A stretch of DNA of 64,000 nucleotides from Mucilaginibacter gossypiicola (GCF_900110105.1 NZ_FOCL01000001.1:496001-560000), one strand, 5' to 3'. Positions 53,154-63,333 are shown, counted from the first letter of the stretch. Made by a program: numbers and translations. The notes: generated from the letters alone by a model not told the origin.

Positions 53154-53552
53154 ATGCAAAAGCTTTTTTTACCTGTAGCCGCTATACTGCTGCTATGCTC
53201 TTTTCATTTTGCCGATAGTCCGCTGAAAGGCAGTTGGGAATATCGCGGCGGCATAATTAACGGCAAGCTTGATGCAGCCCCCACAGCTTACAAACTACAA
53301 CGGGATTATGACAACGAGCATTATAAAGCCAAAGTGATTGAGGAAGGGCAGAGTACCCAGATTTATGAAAAGGGCGACTATCAGTTAAAAGATGATACCT
53401 GCTTTGAAACCCAAACATACTGCATGCAGGAGTCAAAGCTGCTTAACAAAACCATAAAGTACAACTACACAATCAGTAACGACACGCTTAAATTGCTTTC
53501 TGTTTTACCCAACGGCAACAGGGTTGAAGATTACTGGGTAAAACTTAAATAA
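53154..53552 (+). CDS. Small exported lipocalin-like protein
   Basis: A 132-residue protein with an SpI-type signal (MQKLFLPVAAILLLCSFHFA, cleavage after FADS). The mature part opens PLKGSWEYRGGIINGK, the lipocalin/DUF4488-type G-x-W start, and continues with strands (YNYTISNDTLKLLSVLP). It has a cysteine pair (DTCFETQTYC) that may form a disulfide in the periplasm. It starts 30 bases after hemF on the same strand and may be co-transcribed with it. The function is unknown. Confidence 0.65.
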   Translation: MQKLFLPVAAILLLCSFHFADSPLKGSWEYRGGIINGKLDAAPTAYKLQRDYDNEHYKAKVIEEGQSTQIYEKGDYQLKDDTCFETQTYCMQESKLLNKTIKYNYTISNDTLKLLSVLPNGNRVEDYWVKLK

Positions 53553-53618
53553 ACCCTGATTAACGTAACAAAATTGTTGGCTTTATAGCAATAAGCAGCA
53601 TGGTTTATTGTTACTAAA

Positions 53619-53650
53619 TTGGTGCAATCCCAAGTATTTTTTTAACTTCG
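53619..53650 (+). promoter_or_regulatory. Promoter of gyrA
   Basis: TTG at 53619-53621, 21 bases, TAACTTCG at 53643-53650, one mismatch to TAnnTTTG. The gyrA start is 63 bases on. Confidence 0.5.
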
Positions 53651-53713
53651 CAGGTCGTTGAAAAATCAATTTTAACACGCAATTATAAGAGAAGGTTCTA
53701 CAAATAATCAAAA

Positions 53714-56305
53714 ATGGCTGAAGGAACAGAAAACGATAATTCACACGCAGAAGACAGGATAATTTCGATAAATATTGATGAGGAAATGCGATCGGCGTAC
53801 ATTGATTATTCAATGTCAGTGATTGTTTCCAGGGCGCTGCCCGATGTCCGCGATGGACTGAAACCCGTACACAGGCGCGTGCTTTACGGTATGCTTGACC
53901 TGGGACTTACCAACGGTAAGCCTTATAAAAAATCTGCCCGTATTGTGGGTGAGGTAATGGGTAAGTATCACCCGCACGGTGATAAATCGGTATATGATAC
54001 CATGGTGCGTATGGCCCAGGAGTGGAGCTTACGCTATCTGTTGGTTGAAGGCCAGGGTAACTATGGTTCTGTTGATGGTGACGAGCCAGCGGCAATGCGT
54101 TATACCGAGGCACGCTTGCAAAAGCTTGCCGAAGAGATGCTTGCCGATATCAACAAGGACACCATTGATTATCAATTAAACTTTGACGACTCGCTACAGG
54201 AGCCAACTGTATTGCCATCTAAATTCCCTAACCTGTTGGTTAACGGCGCTTCGGGTATTGCGGTAGGTATGGCTACCAATATGGCCCCACACAATCTTTC
54301 GGAAGTTATTGATGCTACTATTGCATTGATTGATAACCGCCAGATAGAGGTTGCTGAGTTAATGAAATATGTAAAAGGCCCTGATTTTCCTACAGGTGGC
54401 ATTATTTACGGCTACGATGGCCCACGCGAAGCACTGGAAACAGGTCGTGGCAGGGTTGTGATCCGCGCACGTGCAGAAATTGAAACCTACAATGGCGAGC
54501 GTGAACGTATCATTGTTAGCGAAATACCTTACCAGGTAAACAAAGCTTTAATGATCGAGCGTACTGCCGAATTAGTTAACGAAAAGAAACTGGAAGGCAT
54601 ATCAGCTATTCGCGATGAATCGAGCCGTGAAGGTATCCGCGTTGTTTATGAAATCAAACGCGATGCTAATGCTGCAATCGTATTAAATAACCTATTTAAA
54701 TATACCGCTCTTCAAACTTCGTTCAGTGTTAACAATATCGCTCTTGTTAACGGCCGGCCAATGCTGCTGAACCTGAAGGATCTGATCCATCATTTTGTTG
54801 AGCACCGTCATGAGGTTGTGGTACGCCGTACCAAATTTGAGCTTAATGAAGCGGAAAAACGCGCACACATCCTTGAAGGATTGTTGATCGCTTTAGATCA
54901 TCTTGATGAAGTTATCCGCCTGATCCGTGCTTCACAAACGCCAGATGAAGCAAGGGAAGGTTTAATGACCACCTTTGGTTTAACTGATATCCAGGCACGC
55001 GCTATCCTTGACATGACCTTAAGGAGGTTAACAGGACTTGAACGTGACAAGATCAAAGATGAATATGCAGCTTTAATGAAACTCATCGAACATTTAAAAA
55101 ACATCCTGAGCGACGAAGGTTTAAGGATGCAGATCATTAAGGATGAGTTACTTGAAATTAAGGAGAAATATGGTGATGAGCGCCGTACCGAAATGGTTCA
55201 CTCATCTGCCGAAATGCAAACCGAAGACTTCATTGAGGACGAGGACGTTGTAATTACAATCTCGCGCGAAGGCTATATCAAACGTACTCCGCTTACAGAA
55301 TATCGCAGGCAGAGCAGGGGAGGTAAAGGTGCTATCGGCAGCAATAGTCGTGATGAAGACTTTATAGAGCACCTGCTTATTGCCTCAAATCACAACTATA
55401 TGTTGTTCTTCACCGAATCTGGTCAATGTTTCTGGCTCAGGGTATTTGAAATACCAGAAGGCACACGTACCTCAAAAGGTCGTGCAATCCAGAATATCAT
55501 TAATATTCCGAAAGAAGAGAATATCAAGGCATACATTAAGCTAATCTCGCTTAAAGACCAGAACTACCTTGAAAATAACTTCATTATCATGTGTACCAAG
55601 AAAGGTACCATTAAGAAAACCTCACTTGAGGCTTACTCACGCCCACGTTCAAATGGTATCAATGCCATCAACATTAACGAGGGTGATTCGCTACTCGAAG
55701 CCAGCTTAACAAGTGGTAGCAGCGAAATAGTAATGGCACTTAAATCAGGGCGTGCTATCCGTTTCAATGAGTCGACAGTAAGGCCTATGGGACGTACGGC
55801 TACGGGCGTTCGTGGTATTACGCTTGATGATGAGAACGATGAAGTAGTTGGTATGATAGCTATTGACGATGCTGAAACAACCGTATTGGTAGTATCAGAA
55901 AAAGGCTATGGTAAACGTACCGATATTGAAGACTATCGTGTTACGAATCGCGGTGGTAAAGGTGTAAAAACACTAAATATTACTGAAAAAACAGGAAACC
56001 TTGTAGCTATAAAAGGTGTTACAGATAAGGAAGACCTGATGATCATTAACAAATCAGGTATTATTATCCGTATAGCTGTAAGCGAATTAAGGGTAATGGG
56101 CCGTGCCACACAGGGTGTAAGGCTGATCACGCTTAAAAACAATGACGAGATAGCTTCAGTAGCCAAAATTGAGCATGACGAAGATGAAGAAGTAAAAGAA
56201 GGCGATGAAAATGCTGAAGGCACTGACACCGCAGCCGAAAATAAAGGCGACGGAGATACAGCTGAAAATAGCGCAGAACCATCAACTGAGGATACAACAG
56301 AATAA
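53714..56305 (+). CDS. gyrA: DNA gyrase subunit A
   Basis: An 863-residue subunit that cuts and rejoins DNA during negative supercoiling. The catalytic tyrosine is Tyr130 ([10 protein letters not shown]). The region that binds quinolones reads [17 protein letters not shown], so Lys91 stands where E. coli has Ser83; the Asp87 equivalent is kept (Asp95). The GyrA box of the C-terminal wheel is [10 protein letters not shown], marking a true gyrase, not topoisomerase IV. The acidic tail is rich in E, D and A. It is followed after 6 bases by two exported TPR genes in the same direction. Confidence 0.97.
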   Translation: MAEGTENDNSHAEDRIISINIDEEMRSAYIDYSMSVIVSRALPDVRDGLKPVHRRVLYGMLDLGLTNGKPYKKSARIVGEVMGKYHPHGDKSVYDTMVRMAQEWSLRYLLVEGQGNYGSVDGDEPAAMRYTEARLQKLAEEMLADINKDTIDYQLNFDDSLQEPTVLPSKFPNLLVNGASGIAVGMATNMAPHNLSEVIDATIALIDNRQIEVAELMKYVKGPDFPTGGIIYGYDGPREALETGRGRVVIRARAEIETYNGERERIIVSEIPYQVNKALMIERTAELVNEKKLEGISAIRDESSREGIRVVYEIKRDANAAIVLNNLFKYTALQTSFSVNNIALVNGRPMLLNLKDLIHHFVEHRHEVVVRRTKFELNEAEKRAHILEGLLIALDHLDEVIRLIRASQTPDEAREGLMTTFGLTDIQARAILDMTLRRLTGLERDKIKDEYAALMKLIEHLKNILSDEGLRMQIIKDELLEIKEKYGDERRTEMVHSSAEMQTEDFIEDEDVVITISREGYIKRTPLTEYRRQSRGGKGAIGSNSRDEDFIEHLLIASNHNYMLFFTESGQCFWLRVFEIPEGTRTSKGRAIQNIINIPKEENIKAYIKLISLKDQNYLENNFIIMCTKKGTIKKTSLEAYSRPRSNGINAININEGDSLLEASLTSGSSEIVMALKSGRAIRFNESTVRPMGRTATGVRGITLDDENDEVVGMIAIDDAETTVLVVSEKGYGKRTDIEDYRVTNRGGKGVKTLNITEKTGNLVAIKGVTDKEDLMIINKSGIIIRIAVSELRVMGRATQGVRLITLKNNDEIASVAKIEHDEDEEVKEGDENAEGTDTAAENKGDGDTAENSAEPSTEDTTE

Positions 56306-56311
56306 TAAAAT

Positions 56312-57430
56312 ATGCACTACCGCAAGATCATTTTATCGGTTTTAATAACAAGTTTTACTACAACCTTTGCCTTCGCACAAAAAGAAGCGCTGAAGGTTGT
56401 GGTAAATAACCTGGCATTTTATAAGCAGAAAAACGACCTGAAGTATTTGGCCGCGGCCAAAAAATCTGCAGATAGTTTGATCATTACCAAGTCGGATACG
56501 GCTGATATCGAAAAGAACTTGTACAGGGCTATCGTAAACTCAAGTATCCTGTATATCGATTCGTTAAACAAACTTGGTATGCCCGCGGACATGCTGGATA
56601 AAACAACCAAATTGGTTGACAGGTTATCGGGCATGGGCAAGATTTTCAAATACCAGTCTGAACTTGATTACACCAAGCGGTGTTTGGCTAATGTCTATAT
56701 CAGAAAAGGGTTTGAAGCTGTAAATAATTCGGATTTTGCCAATGCCAGAGTTTCGTTTGAAAATGCTAAAAAGTATGCTCCGGGAATGAACCAGATTAAT
56801 ACTTATATTGCTTTCGCAAACAACAAAGCAGGTAATTTGCAGGATGCCGCTAAGTACTATACTACCATGCTGCAGGTTGACAGTGGCCGTACCGAGTATA
56901 TCGAAACGGCATCAAATATCTACAAATCATTGGGCGATACTACTAAGGCGCTACAAATACTCCAGAAAGGCCGAAAAATCTTGCCTAACGATCGTTTTTT
57001 ACTGCTCGACGAAGCCAATATTTACAACAATAGAAAAAATTATAAAGCCTTAGAGCCCTTAATTGGCCCATTGCTTGATATTAATGCAAATAACGCCGAT
57101 ATTGCGTTTGTGGCAGCTAATTGCTATGATCATTTAGATAAATTTGATCAGGCGGAGTCTCTTTATTTACATGCCATTGAACTAAGCGGAACATACTTTG
57201 ACCCGGTATTTAATTTAGGGTTACTATATTTAAAACAAAGCTCAACCACAAAAGGGGAGAGGAGCATTCAGGACCTGGGACGTGCTATACAATGGCTTGA
57301 AAAGGCTAACGAAATTTCGCCCAACAACGTCAATAGCTTGCAGGCTTTGCAACTGGCTTACGCCAAAACCAACAACCAGGATCAGTTAGACAGAATAAAC
57401 AATAAACTAAAACAGTTAACCAATCAATAA
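56312..57430 (+). CDS. Exported TPR-repeat protein (first of a pair)
   Basis: A 372-residue protein with an SpI signal (MHYRKIILSVLITSFTTTFAFAQ). It carries repeated helix pairs of TPR type, for instance IRKGFEAVNNSDFANARVSF, YIAFANNKAGNLQDAAKYYT, and VAANCYDHLDKFDQAESLYL. TPRs act as protein scaffolds, so it probably binds a partner in the periplasm. It starts 6 bases after gyrA, and the second TPR gene follows 5 bases after it. The two are related in layout but not copies. No enzyme domain is present. Confidence 0.82.
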   Translation: MHYRKIILSVLITSFTTTFAFAQKEALKVVVNNLAFYKQKNDLKYLAAAKKSADSLIITKSDTADIEKNLYRAIVNSSILYIDSLNKLGMPADMLDKTTKLVDRLSGMGKIFKYQSELDYTKRCLANVYIRKGFEAVNNSDFANARVSFENAKKYAPGMNQINTYIAFANNKAGNLQDAAKYYTTMLQVDSGRTEYIETASNIYKSLGDTTKALQILQKGRKILPNDRFLLLDEANIYNNRKNYKALEPLIGPLLDINANNADIAFVAANCYDHLDKFDQAESLYLHAIELSGTYFDPVFNLGLLYLKQSSTTKGERSIQDLGRAIQWLEKANEISPNNVNSLQALQLAYAKTNNQDQLDRINNKLKQLTNQ

Positions 57431-57435
57431 TAATC

Positions 57436-58698
57436 ATGAAAATCAAACTTTTGATGGCGGGCCTGTTAGGCTTAGTTTCAGCAACAGCTTTTGCACAAAA
57501 AGGTGAGTTAAATACCGCAAAGGAAGAATATGAAAAATATTCGGGTTTAAGGGGCCAGCCGGCAATGGCATCAATGGCAGGCAAAAGCCTTACTACCGCC
57601 AAAGAATCAATTGACAAAGCCTCGGCCAATGAAAAAACCGCTACTTTACCGCTTACTTATGCTGTAAAAGGCTCAATTTATTCAGCGTTAGCTATTCAGG
57701 ACACTGTGCCAACTACTTCATTACCGCTATTTACTACAGCCGAAGAAGCTTTAAAGAAAGCTAAAGAGGTTGATACTAAAGGCGAAAACAAAAAAATGAT
57801 TGATGAAGCATATTTAAACCTTGCCCAATATCAATTAACAAAGGGTGTAAAGGAATACTCAAGCGGTAAATATGATCTTGCTTATAAGTCATTTGACTTT
57901 TACCGTACCGTATTGCCTGAAGATACAAATGCTATCTATTATACAGGCCTTGCAGCTGCAAACGGAAAAAATTACCCAGCTGCAATTTCAAATTACAGCA
58001 AACTGGTAACTACCAAGTATTCAAAAAATGCCGGTGTTTATCTTGATCTCTCATCATTGTACCTTGCAAGTAAAGATACCGCAGGTGCACTTAAAACCGT
58101 ATCTGAAGGCGTAAGCAAATATCCGGCAAACAGCGAATTACGTAAACGCGAAATTGAAATCAGCCTGCAAACAGGAAAAGAAAAGGAAGTTACCGATAAA
58201 ATCCAGGCTGCTTTAGCAAATGATCCCAAAAACAAAACTCTGTATTATTATGCTGGTTTAACTTACTCTCAAACAGCTGATAATTATGCAAGAGAGGCTG
58301 GTGCTACTAAAGATGCAGCTGCAAAAGCTAAATTAGCCGCTTCAAAAGCCGAAGCTTATGTTAAAGCCGGAGAAATGTATAAGAAAGCATTAGAAATTGA
58401 TCCTAACTATTTCGAGGCTAACTTAAATTACGGCTATGTAATCCTTAACCCGGCAATTGATGCTTATAACGCAGCAAATAAATTACCTGCCAATAAACAA
58501 AAGGAATACGATGCTGCAATCGCCAAAGCTAAAGCTCAGTTTGAACAAGCTAAACCTTATTTGGTAAAAGCTGTAGAACTTCAGCCAAAATCAATTGATG
58601 CGCTGCAAAACTTGAGAACTTATTATTTAGGGGTTAAAGACGACGCAAACGCTTCAAAATTAAAAGCGCAGATCGACGCATTGCCGGCTAATCAATAA
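57436..58698 (+). CDS. Exported TPR-repeat protein (second of a pair)
   Basis: A 420-residue protein with a signal peptide (MKIKLLMAGLLGLVSATAFAQ). The mature part is alanine/lysine-rich and made of TPR-like helix pairs, including YAVKGSIYSALAIQDTVP, AYLNLAQYQLTKGVKEYSSG, YLDLSSLYLASKDTAGALK, and a final YFEANLNYGYVI. A coiled stretch with many A and K (AGATKDAAAKAKLAASKAEA) sits around residues 285-305. It starts 5 bases after the first TPR gene and ends before a terminator. A shared periplasmic role is likely. Confidence 0.82.
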   Translation: MKIKLLMAGLLGLVSATAFAQKGELNTAKEEYEKYSGLRGQPAMASMAGKSLTTAKESIDKASANEKTATLPLTYAVKGSIYSALAIQDTVPTTSLPLFTTAEEALKKAKEVDTKGENKKMIDEAYLNLAQYQLTKGVKEYSSGKYDLAYKSFDFYRTVLPEDTNAIYYTGLAAANGKNYPAAISNYSKLVTTKYSKNAGVYLDLSSLYLASKDTAGALKTVSEGVSKYPANSELRKREIEISLQTGKEKEVTDKIQAALANDPKNKTLYYYAGLTYSQTADNYAREAGATKDAAAKAKLAASKAEAYVKAGEMYKKALEIDPNYFEANLNYGYVILNPAIDAYNAANKLPANKQKEYDAAIAKAKAQFEQAKPYLVKAVELQPKSIDALQNLRTYYLGVKDDANASKLKAQIDALPANQ

Positions 58699-58723
58699 TA
58701 TCCGAGGATATATCATAAATAAG

Positions 58724-58750
58724 AGGGGCCTTTAAAAAGGCCTTTCTTTT
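58724..58750 (+). terminator. Intrinsic terminator of the gyrA-TPR operon
   Basis: GGCCTTT, AA, AAAGGCC followed by TTTCTTTT, 26 bases after the last stop codon. Confidence 0.82.
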
Positions 58751-59213
58751 AAAACTACTATTTAACATAATGTTAATTATGAGAATAATATTTTTTACTC
58801 AATTTCACGTGGTATTCTTGGTTTCGGCTTGAACTTATATAGAATTGCACGGGTATACATATAATATTTACAGGCATGCACATGTATGTAAAGTAATTGA
58901 AAAGTAGTTTACAATTTAAGGGTCAATAAAGTGATGCAGGCTATTGATAAACATGAATTAAATATATTTGACATAGCAAAATTGCTGTAATAGCCGACTC
59001 GTAATTATTGATTTTTGATCGAACCTCAGTTGAATTAAAAGCTATTTAAATAATAGACCTTTTCCGATCAAATTGAAAAAAATGTGAGTCAATTGGCGAA
59101 GCATTGTGCCATAACCCGAAATACATGCCAGTTGCTATAGTTTTTAATTATACCAGGCATGCGAACCTAAAATTCTATTTATAATATTTCTGCAAATAAA
59201 TTTCACCTTTTAT
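58751..59213. other. 463-base AT-rich spacer
   Basis: No convincing gene. A perfect -7-like TATATTTG at 58963-58970 lacks a properly spaced -33 element. Many short A/T runs are present but no strong hairpin. It precedes the glycosyltransferase group and likely contains its promoter. Confidence 0.4.
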
Positions 59214-60074
59214 ATGATAACAGATCAGAACTTAATGGTTAGCGTTTGCTGTACAACTTATAACCATAAAGATTTTATCAGTCAAACTATTGAGAGTTTT
59301 CTAATGCAGGAAACAAATTTTCGATATGAAATTGTTGTTGGCGATGATTGTTCAACCGACGGCACAACGGAGATCCTGAGATCATATAAGGAAAAATATC
59401 CCGACAAAATCAAGATCATATACCCGGAAAAAAACCGCGGGGCTCATTTAAATACCATTAATACCATTAAAGCATGTGAAGGAAAATACATTGCCCTTTG
59501 TGATGGTGATGACTTTTGGACAAGCCCTCAAAAACTGCAAAAACAGGTCGATTTCCTGGAAAACAACCCGGAATATGTTATTTGCTGCCACTATACAAGA
59601 GTAATTGATATCAACAATAACACACTAAATATTGAGCCAAATCCAGTGCCGCTTGAGTATACTTATCATGATTTATTAGTTGGGCGCCAGGTGGAAACTA
59701 AAACTGCCACTGTTGTTTATCACAATATCCCCGAAGTGCACGAATTGTTTCAAAAACAATGGTATACGAGCTGTTATGCAGCTGATAAGTTTTTTAAACT
59801 TTTCGCCACCTTTAATACCGGGCGTAAAATATATGTAATGCCCGAGGTTATGAGCTGTTATCGCAATCACGTTGGCGGCATTTGGAGCATGATAAAAAAT
59901 GAAGCCAGAATGGAAATGGTTATTAGCGACTTTAACCTGATCATCAGGCGTTTTCATTATCGCGGAATGCAAAAGAAAATGCTCTTGTTGTTATATATTA
60001 AAAGATATATACTATTTGAATTAGGCCGTTTCCGGTTACGTAAAGCTTTTGAAACTGTAAAATACTTGCTTTAA
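59214..60074 (+). CDS. Glycosyltransferase family 2
   Basis: A 286-residue GT-A enzyme that adds a sugar from a nucleotide-sugar donor. The opening VSVCCTTYNHKDFISQTIES, the donor-site DDCSTDGTTEIL (residue 45 region) and the metal-binding CDGDDFWTSPQKLQKQVDFL (DxD) are typical. The C-terminal part is helical and basic (MLLLLYIKRYILFELGRF), as if attached to the membrane surface. Donor and acceptor are unknown. The next two genes suggest a shared modification task. Confidence 0.9.
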   Translation: MITDQNLMVSVCCTTYNHKDFISQTIESFLMQETNFRYEIVVGDDCSTDGTTEILRSYKEKYPDKIKIIYPEKNRGAHLNTINTIKACEGKYIALCDGDDFWTSPQKLQKQVDFLENNPEYVICCHYTRVIDINNNTLNIEPNPVPLEYTYHDLLVGRQVETKTATVVYHNIPEVHELFQKQWYTSCYAADKFFKLFATFNTGRKIYVMPEVMSCYRNHVGGIWSMIKNEARMEMVISDFNLIIRRFHYRGMQKKMLLLLYIKRYILFELGRFRLRKAFETVKYLL

Positions 60075-60243
60075 GCTACATTACACTTTCATCTTCCTGT
60101 TATACTATTAACTTGTGCGCCACCACGGCGGCACCCGAATAAGTATTAGCCATAAACTGTCAATGTTATTGACTGATTAAGTACCCCATGCCCTCCCCCA
60201 GGCATACAATCAACAATCACTTACAACAATCAAAAATCCACTT

Positions 60244-61332
60244 ATGAACTATCGAAGTTTCACCATACGCAATAGAAAGGATTGGGATGAATACATAAGC
60301 CGGTCGTATGCCCACGAGGGATTTCACACATGGTATTATCACTCTTTAAATAATGAAGGCGAGCCGCTTTTATTTGTTTATGAAGAAGATACAGTTTTTA
60401 TAGCATTACCTGTCATCAAAAGAAAAATTGAAGGTTCCGGATACTTCGATATGACCTGTGTGTATGGTTATTCAGGCCCCTTATCCAACAAATCTCTTGA
60501 GAGCTTATCCGCCTTGATAATTAAACAATTTAAGATTGCATTTACCGATTTCATGAAAGAGGAATCAGCTATTTGTATCTTTTCAAGATTGCATCCATTC
60601 CTTAATCAGCATCATCTGTTGGAAAACATTGGCGGCATTAAGGATAATGGTACCACACTGTACGTTGACCTTTCCATGTCTGAAGAAGATCAACGAAAAG
60701 GCTACGATAAAAGACTTGGCCGCCAAATCAGAAGCCTGCGAAAAATGGGATTTACAATTAAAGAGGCAGATACAATTCAGGAAATAGAAGATTTTGCCGA
60801 AATGTATTATAAAAATATGGATAGGCTAAATGCTTCATCTAACTATTATTTTGATGTTCAGCATTTTATTAATCTTCTTAACGAAGAATACATGAAAAAT
60901 AAGCTGATCTTAATTTACGACGGCCTGAATCTTACATGCGGAGCACTCATTTTATTATCGGATAACATCGTAAGAAACCACCTTTCGGCCACCTCTCCCG
61001 ACTATCTGAATATTTCTCCGAGTAAACTATTAACAGACGAAATAAGTATGATTGGACGACGGTTAGGAAAAAAGATCTTTCATCTTGGAGGCGGCGTTGG
61101 CGGAAAGGAAGATTCACTTTTCAATTTCAAAAAGCTCTTCTCAAACTTACAGGTAAAAGACCGGATCTGGTGTTACGTTAACGATGAATCGGCATATAAC
61201 GATCTCGTTTTAAGATCAGGTGTTGACGCCAATCCCGAAGTTAAATTTTTTCCATTATATCGTCATCCTAACAGAAAAATACAAGCAACTACTTCCGAAC
61301 CCGAAACCACGACTATCGACAACCTTAATTAA
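60244..61332 (+). CDS. FemAB/GNAT-like acyl- or aminoacyltransferase
   Basis: A 362-residue protein with two GNAT-type halves, as in the FemAB/BioF2-like family that transfers acyl or aminoacyl groups. The first half has YRSFTIRNRKDWDEYISRSY; the second has RQIRSLRKMGFTIKEADTIQ, EEYMKNKLILIYDGLNLTCG and FHLGGGVGGKEDSLFNFKKL. The last segment is the signature of sugar/amine-modifying members. It lies 169 bases after the glycosyltransferase and 8 bases before the dioxygenase, in the same direction. The substrate is unknown. Confidence 0.75.
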   Translation: MNYRSFTIRNRKDWDEYISRSYAHEGFHTWYYHSLNNEGEPLLFVYEEDTVFIALPVIKRKIEGSGYFDMTCVYGYSGPLSNKSLESLSALIIKQFKIAFTDFMKEESAICIFSRLHPFLNQHHLLENIGGIKDNGTTLYVDLSMSEEDQRKGYDKRLGRQIRSLRKMGFTIKEADTIQEIEDFAEMYYKNMDRLNASSNYYFDVQHFINLLNEEYMKNKLILIYDGLNLTCGALILLSDNIVRNHLSATSPDYLNISPSKLLTDEISMIGRRLGKKIFHLGGGVGGKEDSLFNFKKLFSNLQVKDRIWCYVNDESAYNDLVLRSGVDANPEVKFFPLYRHPNRKIQATTSEPETTTIDNLN

Positions 61333-61339
61333 TAACAAA

Positions 61340-62143
61340 ATGAAAAATAAGTTTAAATATTCCGATGCTGACCTTGCCGTATTTGACCAGGTAATGGATG
61401 AATATGGATGGATCATATATGAAGATGCCCTGGATGATGCCTTCATTGACGAAATAAGGGATTCATTGGTGCCTGCGTACGATGTGAGGCGTAAAATTCA
61501 AATTGCTAATGGTATAGGCGACAATATGAATGGCACGTTGCACCACCTCGTTGAAAGGGAAAGATTTTCATTAAAATTTCTTGAACGAAAATATTGTGCA
61601 GATCAGATGACGCACTTTTTAAAGGGAAATTACATTATCAACTCATTAGGTGCGGTAATTAATTTAAAAGATGAAAAACCTTATGTGCAAAATATACACA
61701 GGGACATCAGGAGCTTTACAGGAGATTTTAAAGTAATGATCCAGATGATGATCACCTTAGATGAATTCACTGCCGAAAACGGGTCGACCTTTTTTTTGTC
61801 AGGCTCTCATAAAAAAGATGATAAACCGGAAGCTGATTTCTTTTATGAAAACGCAGATCGTGCTAATACAAAAAAAGGTAGCATTATTTTGTTCGATTCC
61901 AATTTGTGGCATGCGGCCGGTAAAAACTATACGGATGCAACGCGGCGAACTTTAACCATGGCTTTTACCAAGCCGTTTTTCAAACAGCAACTTGATTACC
62001 CCAGATTTTTAGGTTATGAATTTGGCGAAGGATTAAGCGACGACTTAAGGCAGATCTTGGGCTACAAATCCCGTGTACCGGAAAACTTGAATGAATATTA
62101 TCAGCCGGTTGAAAAAAGAATGTATCAACCAGGACAGGGTTAA
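61340..62143 (+). CDS. Phytanoyl-CoA dioxygenase-like enzyme
   Basis: A 267-residue non-heme iron, 2-oxoglutarate-dependent oxygenase. The start at 61340 (MKNKFKYSDADLAVF) is preferred; the longer frame from 61220 overlaps the previous gene. Iron ligands: H-x-D in IHRDIRSF and the distal His in LWHAAGKN; the 2-oxoglutarate Arg is in RRTLTMAF. It probably hydroxylates a small or sugar-linked substrate. It starts 8 bases after the FemAB-like gene, so the two are co-transcribed. Confidence 0.85.
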   Translation: MKNKFKYSDADLAVFDQVMDEYGWIIYEDALDDAFIDEIRDSLVPAYDVRRKIQIANGIGDNMNGTLHHLVERERFSLKFLERKYCADQMTHFLKGNYIINSLGAVINLKDEKPYVQNIHRDIRSFTGDFKVMIQMMITLDEFTAENGSTFFLSGSHKKDDKPEADFFYENADRANTKKGSIILFDSNLWHAAGKNYTDATRRTLTMAFTKPFFKQQLDYPRFLGYEFGEGLSDDLRQILGYKSRVPENLNEYYQPVEKRMYQPGQG

Positions 62144-62258
62144 GTTGCCGACGTTCAATACTTCACGTCAATTGTCAGTATTGTTCAATCTTTGATTTTA
62201 AAATCTGCTAAAAACCAACATCGGTGTTACACTTGTGTTATCAAGCAAAAATAAAATC

Positions 62259-63053
62259 ATGGACCTTAAACTTAATGACAAAATCGCGTTGGTAACCGGA
62301 TCAACAGCTGGCATTGGATATGCTATTGCAAAATCATTGGCAAACGAAGGCACTACTGTATACGTAAATGGCCGCAACCAAACCAAAGTTGACGAAGTTG
62401 TAAAAAAACTGATCACAGAAACCGGCAATAATAAAATTAAAGGAATTGCTGCTGATTTTTCAAATATTGCGCAAGTTGACGCTTTGACAGCACAATTGCC
62501 CGAAGTCGATATTCTGGTAAATAATGTTGGCATTTTTGAACCCAAACCATTTACCGAAATTACGGATGCCGATTGGTTGAGGTTTTTTGAGGTTAATGTG
62601 CTAAGCGGGGTGCGGTTATCAAGGGCTTATTTTGATAAAATGATCAGCAAAAACTGGGGCCGTATCATTTTTATTTCCAGCGAATCTGCATATCAGATCC
62701 CCGAAGAAATGATCCATTACGGAACAACCAAAACAGCTCAAATTGCCGTGGCACGTGGCCTGGCCGAACTTACTAAAAGCACAGGCGTTACTGTAAATAC
62801 CGTTTTACCTGGCCCAACGTTATCTGAGGGTGTTGGCGATTTCATTGAAGCGTTAGCAAAAGATCAGGGTTTAAGTAATACAGAGGTAGAAAAAGAATTT
62901 TTCACTAATGTGCGTGGCACTTCATTAATAAAACGCTTTATCACTACAGATGAAATTGCAAGTATGGTTACTTATGTTGCAAGTCCGCTATCGGCAGCAA
63001 CTAATGGTGCAACTTTACGCGCCGACGGCGGTGTTATAAAAACCGCATTCTAA
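62259..63053 (+). CDS. Short-chain dehydrogenase
   Basis: A 264-residue SDR. The ATG at 62259 (MDLKLNDKIALVTG) is preferred over a GTG at 62235. The cofactor motif is TGSTAGIGYAIAKSLA, the NNVG motif is ILVNNVGIFEP, Ser in ISSESAYQ and the YxxxK in HYGTTKTAQIAVARG. It resembles Bacteroidota SDRs of unknown substrate. It is followed by a very strong hairpin terminator and is separated from the dioxygenase gene by 115 bases. Confidence 0.87.
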   Translation: MDLKLNDKIALVTGSTAGIGYAIAKSLANEGTTVYVNGRNQTKVDEVVKKLITETGNNKIKGIAADFSNIAQVDALTAQLPEVDILVNNVGIFEPKPFTEITDADWLRFFEVNVLSGVRLSRAYFDKMISKNWGRIIFISSESAYQIPEEMIHYGTTKTAQIAVARGLAELTKSTGVTVNTVLPGPTLSEGVGDFIEALAKDQGLSNTEVEKEFFTNVRGTSLIKRFITTDEIASMVTYVASPLSAATNGATLRADGGVIKTAF

Positions 63054-63068
63054 AATTTAAAAAAGAGA

Positions 63069-63129
63069 AAAACGCATAAAAAAATCCCGGTCAGGTGAAA
63101 TACCCGGCCGGGATTTTTTTATGCGTTTT
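63069..63129. terminator. Terminator with a 22-bp perfect stem
   Basis: AAAACGCAT, seven A, TCCCGG (63069-63090) pairs without interruption with the inverse at 63108-63129. T-runs occur on both strands, so it ends both the SDR gene and the convergent lipoprotein gene. Confidence 0.93.
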
Positions 63130-63135
63130 AAATTA

Positions 63136-63333
63136 CTAATGCTTGGTAGTATCTTTTTTTGCAGTGTCTGTTTTAGCTGTGTCAGTAGCGGCCGGTGCAG
63201 GTGTGCTTTGGCTTGTTGAATCCATTTTTGTACTGTCAGAGCCATCGCCTGCTTTTTTTTCTGAACTGCAGCTTGTCGCAATGGCGCCAATCATTGCCGC
63301 GACAAGTGCGAAACTTAAAAATTGCTTTTTCAT
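63136..63333 (-). CDS. Small lipoprotein with Thr/Lys/Asp-rich tail
   Basis: A 65-residue protein with an SpII signal: MKKQFLSFALVAAMIGAIAT then SC, lipid-modified Cys at residue 22. The mature 44 residues have no hydrophobic core and consist of S, T, K, D, A and P with TDTAK/KDTTK near-repeats. It is probably a flexible envelope-anchored peptide. Such short Ser/Thr-rich lipoproteins are frequent in Sphingobacteriaceae. It reads away from the DUF4442 gene and ends at the shared terminator. Confidence 0.8.
   Translation of the reverse strand: MKKQFLSFALVAAMIGAIATSCSSEKKAGDGSDSTKMDSTSQSTPAPAATDTAKTDTAKKDTTKH

Noticed and set aside
61220..61339. 40 extra codons at the N terminus of the dioxygenase
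   Set aside because: They overlap the end of the FemAB-like gene in another frame; the ATG at 61340 is 8 bases after that gene's stop.
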